A DNA stretch of 64,000 nt. It comes from Bacteroides luhongzhouii (GTDB lineage Bacteria; Bacteroidota; Bacteroidia; Bacteroidales; Bacteroidaceae). Location of the stretch: contig NZ_CP059973.1 in the NCBI RefSeq assembly GCF_009193295.2, positions 2,790,001 through 2,854,000 on the forward strand, in the 5' to 3' direction. The notes below the pieces were generated by a model. That model had not been told where the DNA came from. It was given only the letters and a program-made list of their open reading frames with translations, and ran no database searches. Positions 9,601 through 17,915 of this stretch are shown one piece after another (position 1 is the stretch's first letter; each line of letters starts with the position of its first letter). A program made the position numbers and the translations under genes.

Positions 9601-10789
9601 TCATATTAATTATTCGGGGAATGTTTCTATGACCGTTTGCGAAACGGTGCAGGAACAGTTGCATTATGTGACGGCTATTCTGGAGTATGACGGGCGAAGG
9701 ATGATACAGACTGCCGAAGAGTTGATAAATAAAAATGAAACTTCTGAAGAGGATCTGCTTTATACGGAAATGGGCTTTTCTGCGATGCGTCAAATGGTTG
9801 AAATACATCATGGGAAAATCAGCCTGGAAAGTTCGTTTGATGGAAGCACGAAGGTTATTGTAAGTTTCCCGCTGGATAAGAGTGTATTCGAAAATGATCC
9901 GAATGTGCTGTTTGTTGATCCGGAAGATACAGGTGAAATAGAGCCTCGGCTATTGGACTTTTCGCAGTCAAACCGGACTGTTGAGGAATTTGTCCCATCT
10001 ACTTCGGCCAGACTTAAAAAGACTTTGCTGATTGTTGAAGATCACAAGGATATTCGTCTCTATCTGAAGGTTCTGTTTGGGAAAGAATATAATTTGTTGA
10101 TGGCTACAAATGGTCAGGAAGGCATTGATATGGCTGTGAAAGAACTTCCGGATTTGGTTCTTTGTGATGTTATGATGCCGGTAAAGAACGGATATGATTG
10201 TTGCCGTGAGTTGAAGGGAGGACTGGAGACTTGTAGTATTCCTATCATTATGTTGACAGCCAAGGTGGAAGATGAGGACATTGTACATGGTTTAGAGTTG
10301 GGAGCAGATGACTATGTGCTCAAACCATTCACTCCCAGTATTTTAAAAGCGAAAGTGCATAATTTGATTACTAGCCGGCAGGCATTGAAGCAGATGTATA
10401 CGAAGTTGCTGATGTTGCCGGGGATGGATTCTGTAGAAACGGCTGAACCGGAACAGGCCGAAGAAGCGGTAGCGGTGGAAGATCCGTTTATTAGTTCAGT
10501 TATTAAAATAGTGGAGGAGAATATTTGCAAGTCTGATTTTAGTGTGAAGAAACTTGCGGCGGATATGAATATGAGTCAACCTACTTTATACCGTAAAGTG
10601 AAACAGAGTACGGATTATACAATTACCGAACTTATCCGCGGAGTACGTATGCGCCGGGCAGCTGTATTGCTCAAAACAAAGGAGTATGGAGTACAGGAAG
10701 TCGCGGAAATGGTAGGTTATAATGATATTCCTACTTTTAGAAAGCATTTTGTCGATGCTTTTGGCATCACTCCTTCTACTTATGAATGA
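6692..10789 (+). CDS. Hybrid two-component system protein with degenerate kinase module
   Basis: A 1365-residue HTCS-type regulator. Order: signal peptide (MKRTLSLLLLLLGF), two beta-propeller halves (residues about 30-650, repeats such as DGFVWLSTDRGIARYDG and EGSVWIGTNRGLKRL), Y_Y_Y domain (about 690-780), a membrane helix near 790-812, a HisKA/HATPase-like region (about 835-1080), a receiver (about 1108-1225, phospho-acceptor Asp1159 in LVLCDVMMP, Lys in KPF), and an AraC-type HTH (about 1260-1365). The H-box reads FIQELRTPLS, with Gln849 where His is expected; the ATP-binding N and G boxes are also poor. The frame opens at 6623 but ATG 6692 begins the signal peptide. HTCS proteins sense periplasmic oligosaccharides; no SusC/D genes adjoin it. 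Confidence 0.92.
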   Translation: MKRTLSLLLLLLGFSISYSLNIHWSPEPIVIKNGFDNNTVYNVCYGKDGFVWLSTDRGIARYDGFRFRDYPLVTKIDSLSLPLPQATSTLQEVSGNLFYIQLYQGGIACFDREKEKYLPIIFNRPFNLRNIHSFRWCNGILYLATSQGLLKSQVVRMEEDNKDVLFCTLDAKPLVKGKTGGLCADGSNNLYFSVDRKKVMSYNVETKELALLKEYDVVNRIFMENGYLWICRLWNDIVCYDLKKNQERVISIGSSDNVDYFSSYITDVECRNKQTFYLTTLDGLFELDFENENLCESPVSLELLTQYEIAFHSNIERKMSSAYWDNQQKILWTSTLGGGIVKFDMDDDMYSRIQQTFKSRINGMVEDANGYIWLVMNCGTLMKSTTPFLSSQTHFEVWKKASGFSKYCHIYKDRKGDIWLGNNSGEVMCINPLTDGIETFNLKTPDGSRLVTSIFQFCMDSRNRLWIATSDGLMQVNPKNDECRKIEPKDAAIEMVYTVVEDKEGSVWIGTNRGLKRLECLGDEIHWKGEYEKENGLEESAVRTIYVNNSNQIYAAYLNMVVRIDGRDKDKLESIYTLQNGLIGGNVSCMVDDQIGNTWAANSAGIMMVRNGQNAFYNYLSIGDCNASCRLNDGRLLWADSWGMLFFDPVVFKTNQVEGRLMLTDIEVNGETILAGESRNGQIVLSASPERQEQLSFNPKNNKFRLYFSDLQYGMMQCKIAYRLLPEDEEWRIQPLGEGVEYSGLPVGEYVLQAKQVFPNAKEGEVVEVPIVVRAEWYHTAWAYWAYGLLVFILLYLVYRHWVKKNMCKQIHRDNEILLKEKLNMEKVKQKQKQDIEAMRSHLLMVFIQELRTPLSLIIAPLKEILEDKSMAPNFATRGRVAYRNSLRMLDACNQLLAIHQHRNVNEKLKVAPYQIEKLLDNNLFDVRELLKMYAINFQYEKRIRKGLEFYVDKKKVEFIIHSLLTNAFIHINYSGNVSMTVCETVQEQLHYVTAILEYDGRRMIQTAEELINKNETSEEDLLYTEMGFSAMRQMVEIHHGKISLESSFDGSTKVIVSFPLDKSVFENDPNVLFVDPEDTGEIEPRLLDFSQSNRTVEEFVPSTSARLKKTLLIVEDHKDIRLYLKVLFGKEYNLLMATNGQEGIDMAVKELPDLVLCDVMMPVKNGYDCCRELKGGLETCSIPIIMLTAKVEDEDIVHGLELGADDYVLKPFTPSILKAKVHNLITSRQALKQMYTKLLMLPGMDSVETAEPEQAEEAVAVEDPFISSVIKIVEENICKSDFSVKKLAADMNMSQPTLYRKVKQSTDYTITELIRGVRMRRAAVLLKTKEYGVQEVAEMVGYNDIPTFRKHFVDAFGITPSTYE

Positions 10790-10798
10790 AAAAATGAG

Positions 10799-10806
10799 TA
10801 CTTTTG
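10799..10806 (+). promoter_or_regulatory. -7 box (TACTTTTG) for truA
   Basis: Exact TAnnTTTG match 9 bp after the HTCS stop codon; start of transcription expected near 10813, which rules out the TTG at 10804 as translation start. Confidence 0.65.
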
Positions 10807-10836
10807 CACGCGAAACCTAAAAATATAGAAATTAGA

Positions 10837-11598
10837 GTGCAAAGGTATTTCATTTATTTGGCTTATGACGGAACCAACTATCATGGTTGGCAAATTCAAC
10901 CGAATGGGATTAGCGTGCAGGAATGCCTGATGAAAGCGTTGTCCACTTTTTTGCGTTGCGAGATAGAAGTAGTGGGGGCGGGAAGGACAGATGCCGGAGT
11001 ACACGCTTCTTTGATGGTAGCTCATTTCGATTATGACGTCCCTTTGGATACGGCTTTTTTGACAGAAAAGTTGAATCGTCTGTTACCTCCGGATATTTCC
11101 GTTTATAAGGTTTGCAGTGTCAAGCCAGATGCTCATGCCCGCTTTGATGCAACCTCAAGGACATATAAGTATTATGTAACCACAGCAAAGTATCCTTTTA
11201 ATAGGCAATATCGTTGGCGGATTTATAGTTCACTGGATTATGAGAGGATGAATGAGGCTGCACGTATCCTTCTCGAATATAGCGACTTTACAAGTTTTAG
11301 TAAATTGCATACGGACGTAAAGACCAATATTTGTCACGTTACTCATGCTGGATGGACAAAAGTGGAGGGCGAGGATACTACTTGGGTATTTACCATTTGT
11401 GCCGACCGTTTCTTGCGGAATATGGTGCGTGCCATAGTGGGCACATTGATTGATGTGGGGCGTGGCAAACTTTCTGTTGAAGATTTCCGGCGAATCATCG
11501 AACAGCAAGATCGGTGCAAGGCCGGAACATCTGCTCCGGGGCAAGCCTTGTTTTTGGTGAATGTAGAATATCCGGAAACGTTGTTTATCAGTGATTAG
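10837..11598 (+). CDS. truA: tRNA pseudouridine synthase A
   Basis: Modifies uridines 38-40 of the tRNA anticodon arm. The 253-residue product has the family core: [13 protein letters not shown] near the start, catalytic Asp52 in [12 protein letters not shown], the RTYKYYV strand and [13 protein letters not shown] near the C-terminus. The reading frame is open from a TTG at 10804, but that codon lies inside the -7 box, so GTG 10837 ([12 protein letters not shown]) is the likely start, about 25 nt from the transcription start. Followed after 71 bp by a DMT transporter gene, possibly in one transcript. Confidence 0.95.
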   Translation: MQRYFIYLAYDGTNYHGWQIQPNGISVQECLMKALSTFLRCEIEVVGAGRTDAGVHASLMVAHFDYDVPLDTAFLTEKLNRLLPPDISVYKVCSVKPDAHARFDATSRTYKYYVTTAKYPFNRQYRWRIYSSLDYERMNEAARILLEYSDFTSFSKLHTDVKTNICHVTHAGWTKVEGEDTTWVFTICADRFLRNMVRAIVGTLIDVGRGKLSVEDFRRIIEQQDRCKAGTSAPGQALFLVNVEYPETLFISD

Positions 11599-11669
11599 CG
11601 GTTGGGTGATTAACGAATTGCTTTACCTGCATTTTACAACTCATAACTTACAATTTATAACATATTCTC

Positions 11670-12572
11670 ATGTGGTTATTATTAGCATTTCTCTCGGCTA
11701 CTTTGCTGGGATTTTATGATGTATTCAAGAAGAAATCGTTGAAAGATAATGCGGTACTTCCCGTTTTGTTTCTAAATACATTTTTTTCCAGCCTCATCTT
11801 TCTGCCGTTTATCCTGATATCCGTATATAAACCGGACTTGTTGGGAGGAACGATATTTAATGTTCCCGTTGTTGGCTGGGAACAGCATAAATATATTATT
11901 ATCAAGTCGTTCATCGTGTTGGCTTCGTGGATATTCGGATATTTCGGAATGAAACATCTACCTTTAACCATAGTGGGACCTATCAATGCTACCCGTCCGG
12001 TGATGGTGCTCGTGGGAGCGATGCTGGTATTTGGCGAACGGTTGAATCTCTATCAATGGATCGGGGTAATGCTGGCCATTGCCTCTTTCTTTATGTTAAG
12101 TCGTTCGGGGAAGAAAGAAGGAATTGATTTTAAGCATAACAAATGGATCTTCTTTATCGTGCTGGCTGCCATTACAGGTGCTATCAGCGGATTGTATGAC
12201 AAGTATCTGATGAAGTCTTTGAATCCGATGCTGGTACAATCCTGGTATAATGTTTATCAGGTGTTTATTATGTGTCCTATCCTGTTATTGCTTTGGTGGC
12301 CTAAAAGAAAGTCTACCACTCCGTTTCGCTGGGACTGGACGATTATCCTGATTTCTATCTTCCTTTCGGCTGCCGATTTCGTTTACTTTTACGCATTGAG
12401 TTATGACGATTCTATGATTTCCATTGTTTCGATGGTCCGTCGGGGAAGTGTGGTGGTTTCTTTCACTTTCGGTGCACTTTTCTTCCGTGAAAAGAATTTA
12501 AAAAGCAAAGCGATTGACCTTATACTGGTGTTAATCGGAATGATATTCTTATATTTGGGGTCTAAAAGTTAA
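11670..12572 (+). CDS. EamA/DMT-family transporter
   Basis: A 300-residue inner-membrane protein with about ten hydrophobic helices in two EamA halves (residues 1-140 and 155-300), the length of a standard drug/metabolite transporter. Conserved Pro/Gly features: GPINATRPVMVLVGAMLVFGERL in the first half and GALFFREK at the end of the second, the usual position of the EamA repeat. Substrate cannot be told from sequence. Between truA and the DUF3256 gene, 45 bp upstream of the latter. Confidence 0.88.
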   Translation: MWLLLAFLSATLLGFYDVFKKKSLKDNAVLPVLFLNTFFSSLIFLPFILISVYKPDLLGGTIFNVPVVGWEQHKYIIIKSFIVLASWIFGYFGMKHLPLTIVGPINATRPVMVLVGAMLVFGERLNLYQWIGVMLAIASFFMLSRSGKKEGIDFKHNKWIFFIVLAAITGAISGLYDKYLMKSLNPMLVQSWYNVYQVFIMCPILLLLWWPKRKSTTPFRWDWTIILISIFLSAADFVYFYALSYDDSMISIVSMVRRGSVVVSFTFGALFFREKNLKSKAIDLILVLIGMIFLYLGSKS

Positions 12573-12617
12573 AACAGTTACACAAAATCTGTTTGTCACA
12601 GGTTAAATAAGATAGAT

Positions 12618-13283
12618 ATGAAAATAAATAAACTTGTAATCACTATATTCTTTTCTGCTGTCGGACTCTTTGCTTCGACCGCTCTTTGGGCACAAGAAGC
12701 CAAAACACTGTTTGTGAATATACCGGATTCTCTAAGCCCGTTACTTACCAAAGTAAACCGGGAAGATTGTATTGACTTTCTGGAAAGTAAGATGAAAGCG
12801 CAAGTAGAGAACCGTTTCGGCAGGAAGTCGGAGATGACTGATCTAAGTAAAGATTATATCCGTATGCAGATGTCGCCTCAATCTACCTGGCAGATGAAAG
12901 TGTTGGCTTTGAATGACTCGACGAGTGTGATCTGTACAGTCTCTACTGCTTGTGCGCCTGCCTGCGACAGCAGCATCCGTTTCTATACAGATGACTGGAA
13001 ACCGCTTACAGCATCTCTCTTTATTACTCTGCCTGTGATGGGCGACTTTCTGAATACTCCGGATTCAGCAGGCGTTTATGAGTTTGACGAAGCACGCCGT
13101 TCGGCAGATATGCTATTGATGAAAGCCGATTTTAATAAAGAAAATACAGAACTGACTGTAACATTAACTACTCCTGACTATATGGCAAAGGAGATGGCAG
13201 AGAAGCTGAAACCATTTCTCCGTCGTCCTATTGTCTATCATTGGAAGAATGGAGCATTTGTTAAATTGAAAATAGAGGATTAA
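12618..13283 (+). CDS. DUF3256-family exported protein
   Basis: A 221-residue protein with a signal peptide ending ALWAQ and a periplasmic body. The start of the mature chain (AKTLFVNIPDSLSPLLTKVNR) and the segment VICTVSTACAPACDSSIRFY, with three Cys, match the Bacteroidales DUF3256 family, whose function is not known. Last gene of a possible truA transcript; a terminator follows at 13336-13378. Confidence 0.85.
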   Translation: MKINKLVITIFFSAVGLFASTALWAQEAKTLFVNIPDSLSPLLTKVNREDCIDFLESKMKAQVENRFGRKSEMTDLSKDYIRMQMSPQSTWQMKVLALNDSTSVICTVSTACAPACDSSIRFYTDDWKPLTASLFITLPVMGDFLNTPDSAGVYEFDEARRSADMLLMKADFNKENTELTVTLTTPDYMAKEMAEKLKPFLRRPIVYHWKNGAFVKLKIED

Positions 13284-13335
13284 AAATTGAGAAATTGGGA
13301 TTATTCAATAATATCCCTGATTAAAGATATCAAAA

Positions 13336-13378
13336 AAGGCAACCAATTCTTTACGAGTTAGTTGCCTTATATTTTTTT
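13336..13378. terminator. Terminator between convergent DUF3256 and sugar-kinase genes
   Basis: Stem aaggcaac/gttgcctt (13336-13343 with 13361-13368) followed by ATTTTTTT on the plus strand; A-rich on the other side, so it may serve both directions. Confidence 0.8.
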
Positions 13379-13439
13379 ATCTTGAGAATATCTCGAAATA
13401 GCTACACCGCAGCGTAGCTTATTTCTCAATTTTTAATTC

Positions 13440-14528
13440 TCAATTTGACAAGCATTCGTTGATAAATGCGATCATTTCCGGTGTGTTGGCTTCCACACTT
13501 TGAAGTAATTTGAATTGTGCTTTAGTACGAACCAAATTATGTTCCGGATATTTTATTTTATAATAAGTATCTCCATTGATATAGTCTGCCAAGAACCGTA
13601 CACACTGCATGTATGGGAATAAAGCGGCTGCATAAGGGAGATTCTCAATCTCAATTGGAGTCAGGAATGATTTGGCTCCTTTCAGGTAACCTTTAGTAAA
13701 CGCTTTGAATATTTCCATATTGAAGTTTACACGATCAAGGTCTTTATCGTCTTCATCACCCGTGTTGGCACCTGTACGGAGGAAATCCCCATAATCGGAG
13801 AAAATAAAGCTGGGCATTACCGTATCCAGGTCGATGACGCAAAGCACTTTACCATTCTCGTCGAACATCATGTTATTCACTTTCGTATCGCAGTGGCAAA
13901 CACGTTTGGGGAGCTTTCCTTCACGATGTAAACGTTCTGCTTTACACATCTCATCTGCACGCTTCTCTATTTCATCCAGATAGTATTTCACTTCCGATAC
14001 CCGTCCGACAGCATCTTTCGCAACAGCTTCACGTAATTGTTTGAGACGGAACTCCATGTTGTGGAAGTCAGGTATGGTTTCACCCAATGTTTCCGGAATA
14101 TCGGCCAGCATGGCCTGGAAGTTGCCAAATGCTTCTCCAGCATAATTTGAAAATTCGGGATTCACCGTTTCATACGTTTTGGCACGTGGGATGAATACCA
14201 TCATACGCCAATAGTTATCACCGTCGAACCAGTATGTCTTACCCTCTTCTGTTTCGAGGAAGCTCAACACTTTGCGTTCTATATCCGATTCTCCTGCTTC
14301 CGCCAGTTTTTTGCGAATGTGATTGGTGACAGCAGTAATATTGGATTGAAGCATTTCTACATTCTGAAAAATGGCATGGTTGATGCGTTGCAGAACGTAG
14401 TCGGGAGCATCTGCTTCTTTGGTGTTTACCTTGTAAGTGTCGTTAATAAGTCCTGTACCCAAAGGTTTGATTTCTTCAATCGTACCTTGGACTTTAAATT
14501 TAGCTACAATGCTAGATAAATCTTTCAT
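13440..14528 (-). CDS. APH-fold sugar kinase, NahK-like N-acetylhexosamine 1-kinase
   Basis: A 362-residue aminoglycoside-phosphotransferase-fold kinase. Catalytic loop VCHCDTKVNNMMF (HxDxxxxN, residues about 210-222) and the metal-binding VIDLDTVMPSF are intact, and GTGLINDTYKV is the nucleotide-binding strand-turn. The family includes NahK, which makes GlcNAc/GalNAc-1-phosphate; Bacteroides copies are often annotated as mucin-desulfating proteins from an old assignment. Placed 30 bp after a GH2 remnant and in one run with a GH109 alpha-N-acetylgalactosaminidase, so phosphorylation of released GalNAc is the natural inference. Substrate not proven by sequence. Confidence 0.82.
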   Translation of the reverse strand: MKDLSSIVAKFKVQGTIEEIKPLGTGLINDTYKVNTKEADAPDYVLQRINHAIFQNVEMLQSNITAVTNHIRKKLAEAGESDIERKVLSFLETEEGKTYWFDGDNYWRMMVFIPRAKTYETVNPEFSNYAGEAFGNFQAMLADIPETLGETIPDFHNMEFRLKQLREAVAKDAVGRVSEVKYYLDEIEKRADEMCKAERLHREGKLPKRVCHCDTKVNNMMFDENGKVLCVIDLDTVMPSFIFSDYGDFLRTGANTGDEDDKDLDRVNFNMEIFKAFTKGYLKGAKSFLTPIEIENLPYAAALFPYMQCVRFLADYINGDTYYKIKYPEHNLVRTKAQFKLLQSVEANTPEMIAFINECLSN

Positions 14529-14558
14529 GGGTTTTTTCTTTAAAAATTTATACTAAGG

Positions 14559-15170
14559 TTATCGATAATCATATTTAGCTGCTTCATTGCTCCGTAATAC
14601 ATTACGGGCGGCATTCTCATCATGATCGGCTACTTCTTCCGGGCTAAAGTTATTCCATTGGTAAGGGTGGGGCAGGGGCTCTTCAGAGTCAAAGTCTTCG
14701 ATAGAGTTGCGCAAGGCATTGAAACCGATCGTACTGTCGGCTACCAAAACCAGACCGTTTCCTTTGGCGGGAGATAAAACGATCCAACGGGTATCGGTGT
14801 GATGTCCGTTTTCCTGTGGACGTACATAGTTGAAGTACATTTTATCTGCTATTGTCTTATATATGCCAACGAGTGTTCCATGATTACGGTCGATATAGTT
14901 TTCTTCCGGACCACGGCCAAAGTATTGTACATTGTTCATCTGTACCGGCAAGCGGTAATACTTGCTCCGTTCGAACTTGCCGCTCAAGGCATCAGCGCGA
15001 TTGTTGTATGTCATGAAAGAAGTACGTGGGTACTCCTTGTTGACTTCAACTACCTGTACATCCTGCCAATAAGTTTTCACAGCTTTTTCAGCCATTACAT
15101 TAAATGTTGTCAGGGAAAATATTCCCATGAAAATGCCTGTTAATAAATTGGGGGTTGGTCGAAATTTCAT
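14559..15170 (-). pseudogene. Internally deleted GH2 beta-galactosidase remnant
   Basis: A 203-residue open frame stitched from parts of a GH2 beta-galactosidase of about 1000 residues. Residues 1-73 are a signal peptide plus the family N-terminus (YWQDVQVVEVNKEYPRTSFM, ALSGKFERSKYYR). From residue 74 it jumps straight into the C-terminal beta-galactosidase small-chain domain (NNVQYFGRGPEENYIDR, NYVRPQENGHHTDTRW). The jelly-roll remainder, TIM barrel and both catalytic Glu are absent. A second jump is suspected near residue 193, and a one-base loss may explain the early stop after KYDYR. Frame extends to a TTG at 15179; ATG 15170 preferred. It could still make a secreted 20-kDa protein, but not a glycosidase. 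Confidence 0.8.
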
Positions 15171-15200
15171 GTTTCTCAATATTGTTTCTTCATTTCTTTT

Positions 15201-16091
15201 TTATTTTACTTTGATATGATCGAATCCTTCTCCATAAACTCCGATGACAGCACTTTGTGATACAAATGCATTCGGGTCTATATCTTTAATCAACCGGAAG
15301 ATGATAGGCGATTCCCTCTTTTTGGCTAATACGAACATCATCTTTACTTCTCGTCCTGTATAAAAGCCGGTTGCATTGATTATCGTAACTCCCCGGTGTG
15401 GATACTCGTTGATATGCCGTCCTATTTCTTCATATTTATTGGATATGATAAAGAACTGTACGGATTGGCGTGCACTATTCACTACCTGATCGAGAACGAA
15501 GCTACAAATATAAAGAGTTACAAACCCATACACCACTTTTTCCCAGTCTTTTAAGACAAAATAACTGGAAGAAATAATAATCATATCGCAGATAAGTACT
15601 ACTCTTCCTAATGTGATGTCCCGGTATTTGTTGATGATGGCTGCGATAATATCCGTACCTCCTGTGCTTCCGTTTGCCGAAAAAGCAACCCCTATACCGC
15701 CTCCACAGAAGGATGCTCCGATGACACATGCCATAAAGGGCTGGTCGTGGAGGAGGCCGAAACCTGCTGTCAGCTTTTGGATGACAGACAGAAAGAAGGT
15801 GAGGGTAAATACTCCAAAAATAGTTTTAATGCAAAACTTCATCCCCAGCAATTTGAGGGCCAGTAACAATAGAAAGAAGTTGATGCTGAAGTACGTATAC
15901 TGTACGGGAAAACCCGTAGCCCAATATACAATAGAAGCAATACCCGGTACTCCTCCGGTCGTGATATCGTTCGGAAGTAGAAAAACGGTCCAACCGATAC
16001 CATACAAAATCATGCCGATGGCAATCATTACATAATCTCTGGCTTCACGGATAATGCTTTGCTTAGAAGGTTTTGGAATAACTGTTTTCAT
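15201..16091 (-). CDS. YitT-family membrane protein (DUF161/DUF2179)
   Basis: A 296-residue integral membrane protein: N-terminal cytoplasmic 20 residues, about five or six helices (residues 20-215; GMILYGIGWTVFLLPNDITTGG and the loop FSANGSTGGTDIIAAIINK are hallmark YitT segments), and a C-terminal soluble DUF2179 domain (about 220-296). Function in the family is not established. Encoded between the GH109 gene and the GH2 remnant; in related Bacteroides loci a gene of this family sits in the same place. Confidence is for the family only. Confidence 0.88.
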   Translation of the reverse strand: MKTVIPKPSKQSIIREARDYVMIAIGMILYGIGWTVFLLPNDITTGGVPGIASIVYWATGFPVQYTYFSINFFLLLLALKLLGMKFCIKTIFGVFTLTFFLSVIQKLTAGFGLLHDQPFMACVIGASFCGGGIGVAFSANGSTGGTDIIAAIINKYRDITLGRVVLICDMIIISSSYFVLKDWEKVVYGFVTLYICSFVLDQVVNSARQSVQFFIISNKYEEIGRHINEYPHRGVTIINATGFYTGREVKMMFVLAKKRESPIIFRLIKDIDPNAFVSQSAVIGVYGEGFDHIKVK

Positions 16092-16207
16092 AAACGTGAT
16101 TATGATAATCTATAAAATGTTCAAACACGGCCCCATGAATAATCCGGCTTTGGGGGAGAAGCCGGATTGGTTCATTATGCTCGTACTAAAAGGATATATT
16201 CTTTTTT

Positions 16208-17620
16208 TTATTTTGCAAAAGCGTGACGATAGCCTTGTACTTTATTCCATCCGCCGCGAGTGAAATCGGGGACTTCTACCGGAGCAGAATTGTTTTCGAT
16301 GGAAAGTCTGGTAAGTTCGGCCATGCAGCACCACTCTGCCAGGTCATAAACGTCCATATCTAATGGTAATCCATTTTGCAGGCAATATGCCAGACGGTAG
16401 TCCATGATAAAGTCCATACCACCGTGACCGCCTACTTTCTTGGCAGTTTCTTCCAACTCTATGTGAATTGGATCTTTATATTTATCCATCAAGGCTCTCT
16501 TTACATTTTCAGGTACAGAGCCATGTGCATTCAGATTTTCATGATTAGGCACATTTTTAGAATCAACTTGTGAAGGTCTCAGGCAATATTCTTCAATCGG
16601 ATATTTGCTTGCATAACCATCGGCTCCCACTATCTGATACATACGACTGTATGGACGGGGTGTCATTACATTGTGCTGGATTAGCATCGTTTTGCCATTT
16701 TCTGTGCGAATCAAAGTCGAAGTCTGGTCACCATTTTGGAAGTCGGTCACTTCTTCTCCTGTTTGTTTCTTAATGTAAGCCGGCCCATTGACAGCTTTCG
16801 TATCCATAGATACCAATGTCTTCATACGGTCGCCACGGTGGATATTAAGTACCTGACAAGCGGGGCCCATGCCATGAGTTGCATATACGTCACCGCGATG
16901 TAGGTGATTATAATCCATTCGCCAGTTGTTCCAGTATTCAGGCCAGAAATCTTCCAGGTTGTGGATATATGAACCTTCTACATGAAGCACTTCTCCGAAT
17001 ACGCCCTGTTGTGCCATATTTAAAGAAGTCAGTTCAAAAAAGTCATATACACAGTTCTCGAGCTGCATACAATGTTTGCGGGTCTTTTCAGAAGTATTGA
17101 TTAACTGCCAGATTTCATCCAATGTCATAGCGGCAGGAACTTCGATGGCTACATGCTTGCCGTGTTCCATGGCATAGACACCCATTGCAGCATGATGCTT
17201 CCAGTCTGTAGCTATGTATACAAGATCAATATCGTCCCGTTCGCAAAGTTTTTTCCATGCATCTTCCTCTCCGCTGTAAGAAGCAGCTGCAGGGAGTCCG
17301 GCATTTTTCAAAATTTCTTGTGATTTTTCAACACGTTCGGGAAGCAGGTCGCATAGCGCTATAATCTTAGTTCCCGGAATATGAGTCCAGCGTGCTACGG
17401 CACCGGGACCACGCATTCCTAAGCCGATGAAACCGACACGTACGGTATCAATTTTAGGAGTAACGAGTTGGATTACATCTTCTTGTCCGGCAGGGCGGGT
17501 AGGAGTCTCTACTTTGATAGGAGTAAAGGCTTCCGAAGCCTTTGGCTGTTGAGTACAACTGGTGTGCCAGGTTAACAAGGCCAAGCCGATAGCAGTGGCT
17601 ATGAGTAGTTTTTTCATCAT
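16208..17620 (-). CDS. GH109 alpha-N-acetylgalactosaminidase (Gfo/Idh/MocA fold)
   Basis: A 470-residue exported enzyme. Signal peptide and lipobox-like HTSC (Cys22), then a Rossmann domain with VGFIGLGMRGPGAV (residues about 63-76) binding NAD, HVAIEVPAAMTLDEIW, and the GH109-type C-terminal domain with MDYNHLHRGDVYATHGMGP and KVGGHGGMDF. GH109 enzymes remove terminal alpha-GalNAc (blood group A, mucin core) by an NAD-dependent elimination mechanism. First gene of the minus-strand run GH109-YitT-GH2 remnant-kinase, with its own -7 box at 17668-17675. The SusC/SusD and peptidase genes usually found upstream in related loci are absent: only 215 bp separate it from a tRNA gene. Confidence 0.93.
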   Translation of the reverse strand: MMKKLLIATAIGLALLTWHTSCTQQPKASEAFTPIKVETPTRPAGQEDVIQLVTPKIDTVRVGFIGLGMRGPGAVARWTHIPGTKIIALCDLLPERVEKSQEILKNAGLPAAASYSGEEDAWKKLCERDDIDLVYIATDWKHHAAMGVYAMEHGKHVAIEVPAAMTLDEIWQLINTSEKTRKHCMQLENCVYDFFELTSLNMAQQGVFGEVLHVEGSYIHNLEDFWPEYWNNWRMDYNHLHRGDVYATHGMGPACQVLNIHRGDRMKTLVSMDTKAVNGPAYIKKQTGEEVTDFQNGDQTSTLIRTENGKTMLIQHNVMTPRPYSRMYQIVGADGYASKYPIEEYCLRPSQVDSKNVPNHENLNAHGSVPENVKRALMDKYKDPIHIELEETAKKVGGHGGMDFIMDYRLAYCLQNGLPLDMDVYDLAEWCCMAELTRLSIENNSAPVEVPDFTRGGWNKVQGYRHAFAK

Positions 17621-17667
17621 ATTTTAAGTTTCTAATAGGGGTTATACGCTGTTTTTCATTTACGTGT

Positions 17668-17675
17668 CAAAAATA
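17668..17675 (-). promoter_or_regulatory. -7 box (TATTTTTG) for the GH109 operon
   Basis: Exact TAnnTTTG match, transcription start near 17661, about 41 nt before the GH109 ATG. No -33 TTTG at proper distance. Confidence 0.5.
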
Positions 17676-17795
17676 GTAATTAATTAGCCAATTATTTATA
17701 TTTATAACCGATATTTTATATAGGAGGGTGTGCTAACCGGAGTACGTGCGATTGTGTCGGAGAATCTTTCATAATTTTAGTGGTCTAAAGTAAAA

Positions 17796-17830
17796 CAAAA
17801 AAAGAGAATCCAATTTCTCAGATTCTCTTT
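17796..17830 (-). terminator. Terminator after the tRNA-Tyr/tRNA-Gly unit
   Basis: Perfect stem aaagagaatc/gattctcttt (17801-17810 with 17821-17830), then TTTTTTTG on the minus strand, starting 5 bp after the 3' end of tRNA-Gly. Confidence 0.85.
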
Positions 17831-17834
17831 AAAG

Positions 17835-17907
17835 AGCGGAAGACGGGGCTCAAACCCGCGACCCTCAGCTTGGAAGGCTAATGCTCTATCAACTGAGCTA
17901 CTTCCGC
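17835..17907 (-). tRNA. tRNA-Gly (anticodon TCC)
   Basis: 73-nt cloverleaf: acceptor GCGGAAG/CTTCCGC, D arm with AGCTCAGTTGATAGAGC, anticodon stem TTAGC/GCTGA around loop CTTCCAA (anticodon TCC), T arm GCGGGTTTGAGCCCCGT, discriminator T. CCA is not encoded. Eight nt downstream of tRNA-Tyr, so co-transcribed. Confidence 0.97.
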
Positions 17908-17915
17908 AATTTTTG

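Noticed and set aside
10804..10836. TTG start of truA
   Set aside because: The codon lies within the -7 box TACTTTTG and would precede the transcription start.
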